Source: Symsagittifera roscoffensis
Taxonomy: Eukaryota > Xenacoelomorpha > Acoela > Convolutidae
Length of the DNA stretch: 64,000 bases
NCBI RefSeq assembly: GCF_963678635.1
Contig: NC_087063.1
Coordinates: forward strand, 16,189,006 to 16,253,005
Reading direction: 5' to 3'
The notes beneath the pieces are model-generated. The model saw only the letters and a program-made list of their open reading frames with translations, was not told the origin of the DNA and did not search any database. Both the position numbers and the translations under genes were made by a program. Positions 1 to 12,499 of the stretch are shown one piece after another (the stretch's first letter is position 1; the number at the start of each line of letters is the position of its first letter).

Positions 1-2363
1 GCAGTCAGACCTTGTATTTTTCCGGTAAAAATTGAATTGTCGTATTATTGTTTGACTGCTCAAGTTCTGTCAACTTAGGTGCCGCATCATGGATTTCCTT
101 GTGCTGTGAGCAGTATCATAGAATTTGCAAATGTTGATCATTGTAGTTCCAGGGTGCACTTCAAACTTTTTACACTAACGAAAATTAGAGAGCGTTACTG
201 TTATACTACTATTTTTCTTCTTTTTCTAACCTAATTCGCAAATATTTGTGTCACTTTTGAGGCACCTTTACGGCTTTTTGATAGCATGTGCTTGAACATT
301 CGAATGGTAATAAGTTAACGCAGTTGATGCATTTTTATTTCGTCAAATATACCAAAAAAAAGCTATTTGTTTCGAACAACTAAACAATCATAAAAACTCA
401 TTTCAGAAATTTTCTATCTCAATTTATCTCGCAGTTTTTTTGAAATGTTTAATTTATACATAATGTGGCTTTATGCTTTCCAGTTTATTACATGCAAAGT
501 TAGTGTGGATGCTTTCAGTTTGTTATATTCCAAACTTTTACGTGCAAAATTAAGATTATTTGTTTTTGGTGCCACTTTTGTCGCTTGGGATTGGCAATTT
601 GTTAAGCGTTCGTGGCCGAGACGCCAGGCCGTGAGACTCCAATTCTCGAGGTCGCGGCTTCAAAGCCCATACGTAGCAAAGTTTTACTAAGTCTAGGCTT
701 GTCAAACAGGTATGGATTTCGGAAAGTAAAGTTTTCTACTGTTTATATTTTACTTTATTTAGAAACTACCCTTTCAAATCTGAGATGAAGGGTTCAATCG
801 AATTAACTTGTTTTTCCACATAGCGGCTACTCTTTACTTTTCTTTGAAAAAATTTTGTCTTTGGGATGATTCTAATATTCAGTGCTGAAAAGCTTTTAAA
901 ATCAATTTAGCATATGTAAAATTTGCATATATGAGTTGCTAGGCACCAATTTTGTTTAAATAATCTTTTCATTTTCAGGCCTCCACTATTTTGGTTTCCC
1001 TTTGTCTTTGTTATGATAAGTTTTCTCAAAAATGCTTCGTAATAAAATGTTTTTGGATTCGTATGTAGTCAATATGAGTTTTATTTCGCCTAAATTTATT
1101 CTTTTGATTTATATCACCGTTTGTGAATGATTTAGTTAGTGTTAAACACGAGACAATTAAGAAGATAGTGCTGAGATTTGCTGGAAATCACTATAAATGA
1201 TTTGAAAAATTTTTATTTTTTATTTTTCTTGTTCATAATTTCCGAAGTTCTTTGAGTTTCGATTAAGCGGCAATGAACAATAAATTAGATTAAAGTAGTT
1301 ATTGATGCAGTTTTCTGAAGTTTTTGAGCTTCATTTACCAAGTACAAACCAAGTAAACTACATTTGGAAATAACGCGAAAGTTTTCTTTTTCTTGAACTT
1401 GAAAAGATCTGAGTTGCGACTCACTTTTTGGGAGTTTCCCGCGGAATGAAAAACGTGAGTTATTATACAATTATTTATATTGTTGTAACAATTTTGCTTT
1501 AATAAAATGCTGACATGAGCCAAGTGATAAAGGATCGATAATTGTAGATTGCAAATTCACAAGCAAAGTGATAAAGAATCGATGAGCCGAAGTTTGGTTT
1601 TCGATTACGAAATAATCAATCATTTAATTTCATAAGCTCTATGGGAGCAATGATTAAGCTCATGATTTATGAAACTTGGAAACATTTTCGGTTAATTTGA
1701 AAGCTTCAACCGGATCGCTAAAACTTGAAGGTTTTTTGATGACTTGAATTGGTTCGCTGAAACCTTCATTGTTTTAGTGGCTATCTTTGGTTCGATGAGG
1801 GCTTAGTTTTTAATAATCATCAATGTAGTCAAAACTCTTGCATAGGTCTTGGTAATTTTTTGTTTGTACTTTTTTCAGTAAAAAGTCACGATAATTATTC
1901 ACGCTCAAAACAAGACTTTTTGTGGTTTGACTTTTTATTTCTTTCTAAGTTCAGTTTATTACCTTTGTTAAAAGTACGGCAAACTCTACTATCGAACAGC
2001 AAAAGTTAAAACGTCACGAAAAGCATGATCGACTTCTAGTTTCAAAAATGGAATTTAATTTTCAGATTTCCCAGCGCCGGAATAACAACTTTACCTTTTG
2101 ATCCAATTTTCTCAAATTGAGTGTCAAACATAAATCATTTTTAAATGCAGCAAACAGCTTGAAATTCAAACAGCCATATATTTTTTTGAAATTCGAAAAA
2201 CATTTCTTTATTTCCTTATGTTAATCATGACTCTTTCGTAAATGTATCTGCAGGTTATCTTTTTAGCGAACTATTTAGGCGGTAAAACTTCGAAACACTT
2301 GAAGTTGTTTTGATGGCTCGAATTTGCGAGTAGAAAATAGTGTTTTGATAGCTTGATGTGGGT
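1..2363. other. AT-rich intergenic DNA, no gene seen
   Basis: No open frame of convincing length or composition appears on either strand, and no splice-compatible exon series was recognised. Frames of 60-80 codons here are AT-rich and look like chance. Apart from a weak tRNA-like segment near 610-690 I see nothing structured. Confidence 0.6.
606..690 (+). repeat. tRNA-like segment, possibly a SINE head
   Basis: The segment contains a box-A-like stretch (GTGGCCGAGACGCC) and, about 45 bp on, a box-B-like stretch (GGCTTCAAAGCCC). Between them is a 5-bp stem around a 7-base loop that would carry a CCA anticodon. The T stem and acceptor stem do not pair well, so a functional tRNA is unlikely. A decayed tRNA-derived SINE or a chance match are both possible. 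Confidence 0.25.
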
Positions 2364-2645
2364 CAGGGGCGGATTTAGGGGGCGGGCTTTTAGAACTTTT
2401 TAAGAAATCTATTTTTGGCCGACCGAACCTAAAATTTTTCTAAATACTATTTTTGAGGGGGAGTGCGCGCAAAAAGACGCGATTTTGTCAAAATTTAAAA
2501 TTTTCCTAAAAGTGCCCAAAAACAGCTTTTTTACCTGTTTTTTTTTGCCTGCGGCGCAGAAAGTTTGGCCAAAACAGCGTCTAATTACTGCTTTGGCAGA
2601 GCTCAGAAAATCAATTTGGTCGACTTACAAAAAAGGTCGTAGAAT
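2364..2645 (-). mobile_element. Partial hAT-type MITE (relative of the 56.9-kb copy)
   Basis: It starts with CAGGGGCGGATTTAGGGGGC, the same terminal sequence as the complete element at 56880-57307, and the inner sequence matches that element in inverse orientation (shared GCCTGCGGCGCAGAAA, GAGCTC and AATCAATTTGGTCGAC blocks). The second terminal repeat is missing after about 2645, so this copy is truncated. A 60-codon open frame inside it has no coding value. Confidence 0.7.
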
Positions 2646-3921
2646 GCCCTCCCCAAGCGTGTATTAATTCTGAGAATTGTTTCTGTATCAAAATATGCAT
2701 TTCATACAAGCGCGCAAATAAAATTCGTTTTACATTTTTATGCAGCATTGCTTTTGTATGCTGTAAATTACACAAATTAATGTTTCAGTTCAATTTTCTA
2801 TAGTAATACGGTCTTTTTTGACCGAATCTAGGCTATAATCAAAGTTAGCTTATGAAAAATCCATATTTTCTCCCCTAAATCGATTTGGGGGGAATGTACG
2901 GTTGATCTAAATAAGTTTCCGTTTTATTGACGTAGTTGGAATAATTATGGTCATTCCATTCTAGTGGTGGTGTCCCTCATGCTTAAAGGACCGAATGCTT
3001 GAAATTAATTTTAGCTTACTTTCAGCCAATCAGAATTGAGTATTCAAAATCTCAAAGTAAATCTTGAAAATCTCCAAGTAAGAAAATAAATCCAGGCCAT
3101 TAGTGTTAATACTGACCGATTAGTTAACAAGCAGATGAAATTTCAAGACTGAAAACTTCTTATGATTTTGACCTCATTAATCATGATGATATCTTAATAG
3201 TATTGCGGTTGTAACCCGCAATTTGTAAATATTTTTGATTATTTTCCACTAATTTATTACATGTTTTGTTAATATTGACTTCGGTTTTGTGAGAAAGCAT
3301 TTAGCCAATAGAAACGCTTGGCGATTTTGATTGAGTGAAATTTTTCAAGCATTCGGTCCTTCAAGCATGAGAACCCTCCCCCATTCTAGTTACCAAAACT
3401 CAGTCTTTTCAACGCTGAGTTAATACTTTTACGAGGAAGTTTCATCTGCTGGGGATGCTTTTATAATGGGAAAGAGCCGAAAATGAAAAAGTTATTTTAA
3501 ATTCATTAATATTCATTCGAATCTAAAATTAAATGCACATGTTTCTTGAAAATTCAAAATGACTGTCTATACATTCGGCTTGGACCTTAAGAAGGCCTCC
3601 TTCAAAAATAAAAGATTGTACCTAACGATTGCCGTTAGCCGTCGCTCCTTGTAAAGTCAGCTCGTACCATGCGTCTATAGAGGAATTGTCATTGCGTTTA
3701 AATAATAGATTGTCCTGCTGTTCAGGAATTTTTGTGAAGGGTCTTCATTTAGCAACCAATTTCAATCAAAAATTCTCTTTGAAACTGAACTCTTCTTCCG
3801 GCTTGGCGTCAGAAGTCTTCTTCCAGAAATGTGTTCAATTAATATTAGAAAGATTAGTTTAAAACCTACTAAAATCTAACAGAAATTATGTTCAATTGCA
3901 TTGCTTGGTCTTAAGACTAAA
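2646..3921. other. Intergenic DNA upstream of the lectin gene
   Basis: No gene is recognised. The TTG-initiated frame at 3629-3862 has no ATG near its start and no recognisable domain. Promoter and 5' untranslated exons of the downstream lectin gene may lie here, but no TATA box or initiator could be assigned with confidence. Confidence 0.5.
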
Positions 3922-6279
3922 ATGACAACTAAAAATTTTGCCAACCGGGGTAAATGTCTAATAGCCTTATTATTTCTCTTTGACAACAATGTCACATGGG
4001 CTCTGAAGTTTGAATCCGATTGCAGAAATAACCTGTTCACTTGTGGGATCTTGGTGCCGAAACAGTTCGGAAAACAACTCTTGCACGTGTACTATACTGG
4101 AATGTCAGAATCAGCTTGTCATTACAAGGCATCAATGATCAAGGCTGACTCTTATATGTATTGTGCCGAAGGTAATTTCTGCGGACTGATTTTGAGCAAA
4201 ACTGATGCTACTCACTTCAAGATAGAAGACTTTGACAATGTGAAGATGTGTCAAGTGTATGGGAGGTCGGAGGAAAAATGCAAGTAAGTTTCGAAAGTTA
4301 ATTGGTTTTCCTTTTTAAACTTATCGATCGAGCAGCATTAAAATACTGTTGACTTGTTTATGAATCGTTTTCCTCTTAGAGATTTCCAGAACTTCAACAA
4401 TTATGAAAAACGTGGATGCAGTTAGCTTAAGCAAATCTAGGTTTTAGATCTTAAAGATCTGTTCTGATTTCAAATGCGTTTCTGAAGGGATTCGAATCAT
4501 TTTTCTATGATTCTTAGTGCTTATCAGCAATGTTAGCTATGATAAGTTAAGCGACATTTATTTATCCGCCAAGGAAAGGACCAACCTGATCCATGCGAAT
4601 TGTTCAGTTATTTACTGAGAAACACTGTTGCATGGTGCGGTGGCCCTTTAAGAAGTCGTTACGTCTCCACCACTCAATCGAAAGATTGGATGTTCGAGGC
4701 CCACCGTGCTCGTTGCTTGAGGGCGAGGCAACGTTATTCAGCCCAGAAAAATAGCCAAAAAACTGCACATATATCTTTACCAGGGTTAAATCAGTGGTTC
4801 TCCATGAAGAACTGAACAGCTCTTCTGTTAGTCCTTTTCCTTGCCGTTAAATCGTTTTAACCTTTATTAAAACTGACACCTACTTGAAAATGAAACTTTC
4901 GGCAATTTGATTACGCCGAGAATTGTTGACTCACCCACATGCATCGGGCACGGACCACGATGGGTCTCCAAACACCACCCTTCCGACTGATAAGCGGAGT
5001 CCTTAGCCTCTTCCCCATCTAAAAGGAGTTGTTTAAAGTATATGTTCATATTTTAATCTTTTATCAGAGACGTGGCTGGCCACATAATCCTGACAGGTGG
5101 ATTACAGTGTCCCAATGTCGACAGCCTATGTCACTGGACCCAGAATTGCGATGACTCAGTCATCGGCGGATTCCAGTGTCGATGCGAACCAAATAAGCCC
5201 GACCTGACCGAAATGAAAGGCGCTTGTTTGAATCCAGACATGTGGAGGGTCACAGGACCGAACAGCTTAGGGTTCAAAGCTGTCCACCTTGCCAGCGAAA
5301 AAATGACATATGAAGAAGCGAAAGAGTATTGCGAAGGAATGAGAGGTGTTTTGCCGAACTATTCCACTCGAGAAGTGGAACAGGCAGTGAATACAATCCC
5401 AACTTCCGAGATGTTAGTGCCCTCTAGCTCTGCGAGATCAAAAAACGTCAATGGCGCTTTGAGTTGTTCTGACTCTCGTTGATAAGAAGGAATTATGACT
5501 TAAGGAGTTTTTTCCATGATTTGGCCCTCTCATAAGGTATTTTACAAATGTTTCATCAGTGACGAGAAAAGCAGATCTTAATAATTTTCTCTGACGGATC
5601 TCTATTTCTGCCCCCCCCCCCTTTTTGCAGAAGGGGAATTTTTTACTGGGTACAAAATTCACTGATGTTCAACCGTTGAAGTAATTCAATAAAGGGGCGG
5701 CAATTCGTTACTAGGTACTAAACGTAGGATATTTAAAGAGATCCAAGAAAATTGAATTTTTCAAATGATGCAATCCAACTTTTAAATTGTGAATACGGCG
5801 GTTTTGGCAAAGAAACGCTCATTTCAGTTTTTGCATTCAGGATCATGTTTTCTACTTCATAATAATTTATGGGCTTCGAATTCATTTTTTCCTATCTACT
5901 ATTGTAATTGACAATAGGGTAGATTTTTGATGACGGCTTCGGACTGAAAATGAAAAATAGCAAAATGGAAGTCATTGTGATAGAAAATCGCGTCAAATGA
6001 AATGGTAAAATTGAGTAAAATTTGAATAATTTATTCAGATATACTGGATGGTACTGGCTCGCTTTCTCCGATTCAGTAGAGGAGGGAAGGTGGGTGGACC
6101 AGCTCACTGGCAGAGAGGTGAACTTGACTAACTGGGGTCAAGGCGAGCCTAACGGCCTCGAACTTGAAAACCATGTAGGCTATGTGGCGAGTCCCGCTTA
6201 TAACCAATTCTTTCTGTTCCAGATCCTCGATGCTGCGAAAGAGCATCATCTTATGAACGTTATTTGTTATATGATGTGA
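3922..6279 (+). CDS. Secreted EGF plus C-type lectin domain protein, three exons
   Basis: Proposed exons are 3922-4283, 5068-5412 and 6039-6279, giving 315 residues. Both introns are GT-AG: donors GTAAGT at 4284 and GTTAGT at 5413, acceptors TTATCAG and TTATTCAG. Both junctions keep the reading frame. Residues 1-27 look like a signal peptide. Residues 135-174 hold six cysteines in EGF order, including GGFQCRC. From about 185 a C-type lectin domain follows, with Cys209, the WYWLAFSD strand at 240-247, and WGQGEPNG with EPN at 272-274, the motif that in this family coordinates calcium and mannose-type sugars. The C-terminal Cys312 should pair with Cys209. The inner cysteine pair and the usual WND segment are missing, so the domain end is either divergent or continues in a further exon. 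Likely role: extracellular carbohydrate binding, for example in innate immunity (inference). The ATG at 3922 was preferred because it directly precedes the hydrophobic segment. Long frames in the introns are chance. Confidence 0.72.
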
Positions 6280-7401
6280 AATTTTAATCACAAATTCATC
6301 TCGACAATTGAATTCTTACTTTTTGTTTTTCGGTCAGTAATTCAGCCATAAAAAAGCAACCAATAAAAAACAGCATTCCAAATTTTTCAATTGACATTTG
6401 ATCTTTATGCTTTACATGGTACACGAATTAATATCGACTCGCTAAAACTTTTTTGTGGGGCTAGAGGGTCCTCATTTTTCTGATTCATTTTTTCTTGTTT
6501 TCTCAATTATTGTTTTATTGTTCTCTGAAAACGATTTGGAGACGAATGCCAAGATTCACAGATTCCACTTAAAACACCTTTATGGACACAGCTCATGAGA
6601 CATGATTTGGCAAAACTTCGGTTTTGGTTACGAATCCGATTCTGATCCAGTCCAAATTTGTTCATATAAATGAAGCTAGAATTAATTCCTCAGTGGGCAA
6701 AAAGCAATTGGAGGTTTCCAACGAGTGAATTGAATAAAAATTTGACTATTGGGCCATTGATTTATTGACTTCGATTTTTTCGAAGTGGTTGATTGTAGTG
6801 AAAAAACATCCCAGTTGATTGTTCTTTGGAAAGAAAGTTTCTAAATCAGAAATGATTGAAAGTGACTGAAGTTTTTGACAAATTGTGATTTTTCGATCAA
6901 TTTGTGTTCGGTTATTTCTGTTTTGACTATTAGAAAAACCTGTTAAAGCTGAAATCTCTTTAAGTACCCCTCCCCGTTTTATCTAGACTACAGAATAAAC
7001 ATCCCTTTAAAGAATTAAATAAATGGACAACCAACGGCGGATTTTTTTTACCAAGTGGCGAATATTCCCGTTTTTGCTTTGGGGGCGATAGTTTAAAATA
7101 TCAATTTTGCTGACACGACCACTTGTAGATTGAGAAGGGAATATGGCGTAGTATCTGGACTACCTTAAAGAAAGCTCGTAAGGAATTAAGTGTGCTGTCT
7201 TTTTAAAGCTGTCTTCTGGATTCTAAAAAAATTCCACCCTTGTCGATAAAAAGTGGTCAACAATTTTTCGCTCTCAGGCTTATTTTCAGCAATGGTTGTG
7301 AGTCAATAACGCCTTATATAGCCAATCTCTATTAAAAAAAAGGGAATAATTTTACGATACTGATCTATTTCTAACGACGAAAACGCTTTTGTATAGCTTT
7401 A
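6280..7401. other. Intergenic DNA, nothing recognised
   Basis: This is AT-rich sequence with no convincing frame on either strand. It could contain a 3' untranslated region or a last small lectin exon, but no splice acceptor followed by a lectin-like WND or Cys motif was found. Confidence 0.5.
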
Positions 7402-7740
7402 CTTTCTGCTCCGTCCCTCCCCTCCAAGATTACTTTCTGCTCCGTCCCTCCCCTCCAAGATTACTTTCTGCTCCGTCCCTCCCCTCCAAGATTACTTTCT
7501 GCTCCGTCCCTCCCCTCCAAGATTACTTTCTGCTCCGTCCCTCCCCTCCAAGATTACTTTCTGCTCCGTCCCTCCCCTCCAAGATTACTTTCTGCTCCGT
7601 CCCTCCCCTCCAAGATTACTTTCTGCTCCGTCCCTCCCCTCCAAGATTACTTTCTGCTCCGTCCCTCCCCTCCAAGATTACTTTCTGCTCCGTCCCTCCC
7701 CTCCAAGATTACTTTCTGCTCCGTCCCTCCCCTCCAAGAT
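7402..7740. repeat. 31-bp minisatellite, 11 copies
   Basis: The 31-bp unit CTTTCTGCTCCGTCCCTCCC plus CTCCAAGATTA is repeated eleven times, the last copy lacking two bases (339 bp = 11 x 31 - 2). I see no differences between copies. The plus strand is strongly pyrimidine-rich. Because 31 is not a multiple of three and the unit lacks stops, frames stay open across it and give a 117-codon frame with a 31-residue period. That frame is a by-product of the repeat. Confidence 0.97.
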
Positions 7741-8667
7741 AAAGTTCAACAAAATTTAGAAAACGGTTCTGCTTTCGGAACTATTTGTGCTACTTGTACC
7801 AAGACTGAATAGTATTTAACTAAAAATAAACTAAAAATAAGTTTCGAAGAACATGCATTCTAACGGTGCATAGACATTTGTCCTTGACAAATCATTCCGT
7901 ACAAAAAAATTAATGTTCCTGACAATTTTATCCTAGAATTTGCGAAATTAATTACTTGTGATCTTTAATGCTTTGTTTTTTGTTTTTTTTTGCGTTTGTT
8001 TGATCGTTCTATAATTAGATTATATGCGTACCAAATAACCATGGAGAAGTCAAAGCGAGACAAAACTTTCGAGAAAAAAAATTTAAAAGCGCGTTTGTGA
8101 AATTTAAAAGCGTGTTTGTGCCAGCGGTTCAGTCACTGGTTTCAAGATCACAAGCTCCGAAGTGCAAATCTCTGTTCCGACAAAAATGATCGTGATTTGG
8201 TGAAAATTTGAAATTGAAAAAACCAAAATCGGGCAAGTTAAGGCAAACTTGAAATGGGTTGACTCGATTGGGCCAAAAGAGAAAAGCTTAGTTACATTAA
8301 TCTTTTTGCCGTTTTCAAAACGGGTTCAGCTAAATTTCGAAAATTTCTAAGAAAAAGTTCGAGTAGAAAACTTATTGAAAATAATTGCTTGAAAAAATAA
8401 GCTTAGGAAAATGATTGATTTTGAATCATAGTCTAATGTTGCTGCTGCACTCTCTTTGGAAACTCAGGAGTCGTCAGCCGCAACTCAACTTAGAAAAGAA
8501 TTTTGTCAAAAATGACAAAAAGGTTTTTTTAAACTGACAATTGTTGCCCAGCAAACCTTTTTTGATCAAAGTTTTGGCGTTTTTCAGTTCACCTTGGAAT
8601 TTTTTTATTGAGTTTTAGAAATGATAGGTGCTTGGAGTTCACGGGTTAAACGAATTATCTATTCCAA
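7741..8667. other. Intergenic DNA, nothing recognised
   Basis: AT-rich sequence without a supported gene, RNA or repeat. It ends at the left border of the 1,627-bp tandem duplication. Confidence 0.5.
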
Positions 8668-8699
8668 ACTTCAACAGCTTTGATGGTTTTCCGACCATC

Positions 8700-9766
8700 G
8701 TTTATAACACCTTTATGACAATTCCAGCTGTCGACGTCGAATCTGGATTTGTGAAGTGCCCCATTTGCCGCCGAGACTCGATCTAAGTAATTTTCCCCAA
8801 AGTTTCTCATCTCAGGGCATGTCTTCTAAACAGTTTCAAATGCAGTAGAAACTACAGTTTCTGACAAGAAAGCCGTACTTAGTAGCATTCGGACATGCTC
8901 GCGGAACCCTAGATCTAGTTCATAGTTGTTTGTATTCCCAGTTGACTGAATGTGACGCCCGACGCTTTAGAACAGATGAAAATAGCAGTATTTAGTTTGT
9001 ACATTTTCGGATTTTGAGTTGAACGTTTTTTTTTGTCTGTTATTTCGAAATCAATGGCTACTAGTTTGGGAAATTTTGTGTCGAAACAGATCAAAAAATG
9101 AATATAAAATTCTTTTTTCTTGTCTGGAAGCACTGCATAGTGATCAGCATTCCTATCTCTATGCAGTGCTTCCAGACTGATTCGTGAATGTTGCGGTGCG
9201 TGCATATCTGAAAGAACACACTAGGGGCTGTTGAAAAGGTTCCATCGCAGAACCAATCGTCAGCGACACTAAGAAGATCAAGTCCTGCAAGAGTGGTGAA
9301 AACCAATATTCGCTCCGTATCATTAGGTCCAGAGTGAGAACGAAGGAAGCTCTAGCCACCATGTGTCACTTTCATCAACTCTGGCAGTTCAAAATCAGTT
9401 AAAGATTTTGGTTTCTGCATTCTGGGCTGGCTTCCTATAAGCTTTTACTCTGTTAACGGTCCTCTGGTCGCCCGAATATCTGGGGTTTGCTACTGCAGTC
9501 TTTTTGTTAAAGTTTCTTTGGACGGACAGAATTGTTTGACGTGGTGGCTCATCTGCAACGACTGCTATTGTTTTAAGAGCTGTTCCGAATTTCCGTTTCT
9601 CAATATCGGCTGGAACCGGAAAATGACTAGGATAATATATAAATTTGACGTTCTCTTGAAAAGTGCGCACACGTCCCTTGCATTTAGATAAATTACATCG
9701 ACACGAGATTGAGGTATCTGTTAAAATTCGATGTTGAAAATATGCATATGCATCATGAACTAGCAT
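8700..9766 (-). pseudogene. Decayed MULE-type transposase with FLYWCH zinc finger, copy 1
   Basis: Read on the minus strand, 9766-9395 encodes 123 codons with a Cys-rich segment (CRCNLSKCKGRVRTF) followed by a PSHFPVPADIEKRK stretch, which resembles FLYWCH-type fingers that precede Mutator-like (MULE) transposases. Further downstream, 9306-9091 contains TTLAGLDLLSVADDWFCDGTF, close to the start of the MULE catalytic domain. The parts lie in different frames, the catalytic domain stops soon after its first acidic motif, and a 19-bp inverted repeat sits in the coding part. The copy is therefore incomplete and inactive. Assignment to MULE is from motif resemblance only. Confidence 0.6.
9122..9177. 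repeat. Perfect 19-bp inverted repeat
   Basis: Arm GTCTGGAAGCACTGCATAG at 9122-9140 is exactly complementary to 9159-9177, with an 18-base loop. It lies within the MULE-like catalytic remnant and probably interrupts it. Confidence 0.9.
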
Positions 9767-10326
9767 TTAATTATTTTTATTTGATAATAAATTTTCCATG
9801 TACGCATGAACTCGAAAGCAATAAAAAAGACACTATGATATCTCATGTCTAGGTTTGGCAAAATAATTTTATGTCTAGTTTTGGCAAAGTTATATTCGCT
9901 AATTGATGGAAAATTTTATCTGTCAAAAACATTTATATATTTTTAATTGATTTTAAATTTAGTTACTATAGTTGCCAAAAGACACTATTAAAAATTAACC
10001 CTCGGCTTTTCACCTTGTTTAAATCAACGTATTATTTCATAATTATGTAAATAAAAAACTTTTATTTCTTTTTTTTTCCTTTCGTTTTATATGCCTTCCA
10101 AGTGAATTTAAATCAATATTTTAAATCACAACATTAGGAGAGAATCACCTTAACTTTTTTCCCATATTGTTCATTTAATTTGTAATTGTTAACTTCTAAT
10201 CCAAATTTTTTTCTCATTCAAACAAAAGTGTGTTCAATGAAAGTTTTTATTTCGTCAAAATTATATATTTTGTGATTCTGTTAAGTTCGATATGACTTCA
10301 ACAGCTTTGATGGTTTTCCGACCATC

Positions 10327-11393
10327 GTTTATAACACCTTTATGACAATTCCAGCTGTCGACGTCGAATCTGGATTTGTGAAGTGCCCCATTTGCCGCCG
10401 AGACTCGATCTAAGTAATTTTCCCCAAAGTTTCTCATCTCAGGGCATGTCTTCTAAACAGTTTCAAATGCAGTAGAAACTACAGTTTCTGACAAGAAAGC
10501 CGTACTTAGTAGCATTCGGACATGCTCGCGGAACCCTAGATCTAGTTCATAGTTGTTTGTATTCCCAGTTGACTGAATGTGACGCCCGACGCTTTAGAAC
10601 AGATGAAAATAGCAGTATTTAGTTTGTACATTTTCGGATTTTGAGTTGAACGTTTTTTTTTGTCTGTTATTTCGAAATCAATGGCTACTAGTTTGGGAAA
10701 TTTTGTGTCGAAACAGATCAAAAAATGAATATAAAATTCTTTTTTCTTGTCTGGAAGCACTGCATAGTGATCAGCATTCCTATCTCTATGCAGTGCTTCC
10801 AGACTGATTCGTGAATGTTGCGGTGCGTGCATATCTGAAAGAACACACTAGGGGCTGTTGAAAAGGTTCCATCGCAGAACCAATCGTCAGCGACACTAAG
10901 AAGATCAAGTCCTGCAAGAGTGGTGAAAACCAATATTCGCTCCGTATCATTAGGTCCAGAGTGAGAACGAAGGAAGCTCTAGCCACCATGTGTCACTTTC
11001 ATCAACTCTGGCAGTTCAAAATCAGTTAAAGATTTTGGTTTCTGCATTCTGGGCTGGCTTCCTATAAGCTTTTACTCTGTTAACGGTCCTCTGGTCGCCC
11101 GAATATCTGGGGTTTGCTACTGCAGTCTTTTTGTTAAAGTTTCTTTGGACGGACAGAATTGTTTGACGTGGTGGCTCATCTGCAACGACTGCTATTGTTT
11201 TAAGAGCTGTTCCGAATTTCCGTTTCTCAATATCGGCTGGAACCGGAAAATGACTAGGATAATATATAAATTTGACGTTCTCTTGAAAAGTGCGCACACG
11301 TCCCTTGCATTTAGATAAATTACATCGACACGAGATTGAGGTATCTGTTAAAATTCGATGTTGAAAATATGCATATGCATCATGAACTAGCAT
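10327..11393 (-). pseudogene. Decayed MULE-type transposase with FLYWCH zinc finger, copy 2
   Basis: This is the same sequence as copy 1, shifted by 1,627 bp: FLYWCH-like part at 11393-11022 and MULE catalytic start at 10933-10718, in different frames. It shares all lesions of copy 1, so the decay predates the tandem duplication. Further 5' fragments of the same transposase lie at about 14619-15445 and 18806-19127. Confidence 0.6.
10749..10804. repeat. Perfect 19-bp inverted repeat, second copy
   Basis: Duplicate of the hairpin at 9122-9177, carried by the tandem duplication. Confidence 0.9.
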
Positions 11394-12499
11394 TTAATTA
11401 TTTTTATTTGATAATAAATTTTCCATGTACGCATGAACTCGAAAGCAATAAAAAAGACACTATGATATCTCATGTCTAGGTTTGGCAAAATAATTTTATG
11501 TCTAGTTTTGGCAAAGTTATATTCGCTAATTGATGGAAAATTTTATCTGTCAAAAACATTTATATATTTTTAATTGATTTTAAATTTAGTTACTATAGTT
11601 GCCAAAAGACACTATTAAAAATTAACCCTCGGCTTTTCACCTTGTTTAAATCAACGTATTATTTCATAATTATGTAAATAAAAAACTTTTATTTCTTTTT
11701 TTTTCCTTTCGTTTTATATGCCTTCCAAGTGAATTTAAATCAATATTTTAAATCACAACATTAGGAGAGAATCACCTTAACTTTTTTCCCATATTGTTCA
11801 TTTAATTTGTAATTGTTAACTTCTAATCCAAATTTTTTTCTCATTCAAACAAAAGTGTGTTCAATGAAAGTTTTTATTTCGTCAAAATTATATATTTTGT
11901 GATTCTGTTAAGTTCGATATGACTTCAATAAATTTTCGCTTCTTCCTTTTTCTGTAGTGTTTGGTTTGTGTAGGAAACAATAAGTTTGAATTGAATGAAT
12001 GACTGAATTGATTGGGTCTGGTAGGACAAAGAAAGTATCATTGTGTAATATTGTTTGGCAACGTATTACAAACCATTTGTGAGCAGGCGGCGCTTATTTA
12101 AACTACAGCGCAGTCACAGTCAGCTCAAGAATAAGCAAGGAAGGCTACATCGCATATTTGACTCTCGGGAGACCACGTGCAAGTCCACAGCAACCGAAAT
12201 CATTACTGATGATCAACACAAAGATCAGGACAATTAGGCTCAAGTGGCCCAAGGGACGTCCCAGGATTCTGATGGAAGGAACAACAATTGAAAGTCTCAA
12301 AAATGAGAAACTAGACTCAAACATTTATACTTACCTAGATATAATTTTGTAATTAATTTTTTTTTGCTCCAAACCTATAATTATCTATATGTACACATTT
12401 TTAACTATGGAAATGAAACCAGAAATAACATTGAAACATCTCTTATTGTCCATGTTTTAAGGCAGTCGATAAAGCAACAGTTATGACCTCTTTAGTTTT

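Larger units (their letters stand above)
8668..10294. repeat. Tandem duplication, unit 1 (1,627 bp)
   Basis: This unit and 10295-11921 read as the same sequence, including every open frame, offset by exactly 1,627 bp. The left border is ACTTCAACAGC, and the right border is followed by the same ACTTCAA start again at 11922. The unit contains a decayed FLYWCH/MULE transposase on the minus strand plus about 0.5 kb of AT-rich flank. Confidence 0.95.
10295..11921. repeat. Tandem duplication, unit 2 (1,627 bp)
   Basis: Second copy of the preceding unit. Its downstream flank at 11922 onward differs from the unit start and instead matches the flank of a third, diverged partial copy at about 15445. 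This indicates that unit 2 keeps the original right border and unit 1 is the added copy. Confidence 0.95.

Noticed and set aside
7389-7742. A 117-codon frame with a perfect 31-residue period
   Set aside because: It follows from a stop-free 31-bp tandem repeat that stays open whatever the frame; there is no independent coding evidence.
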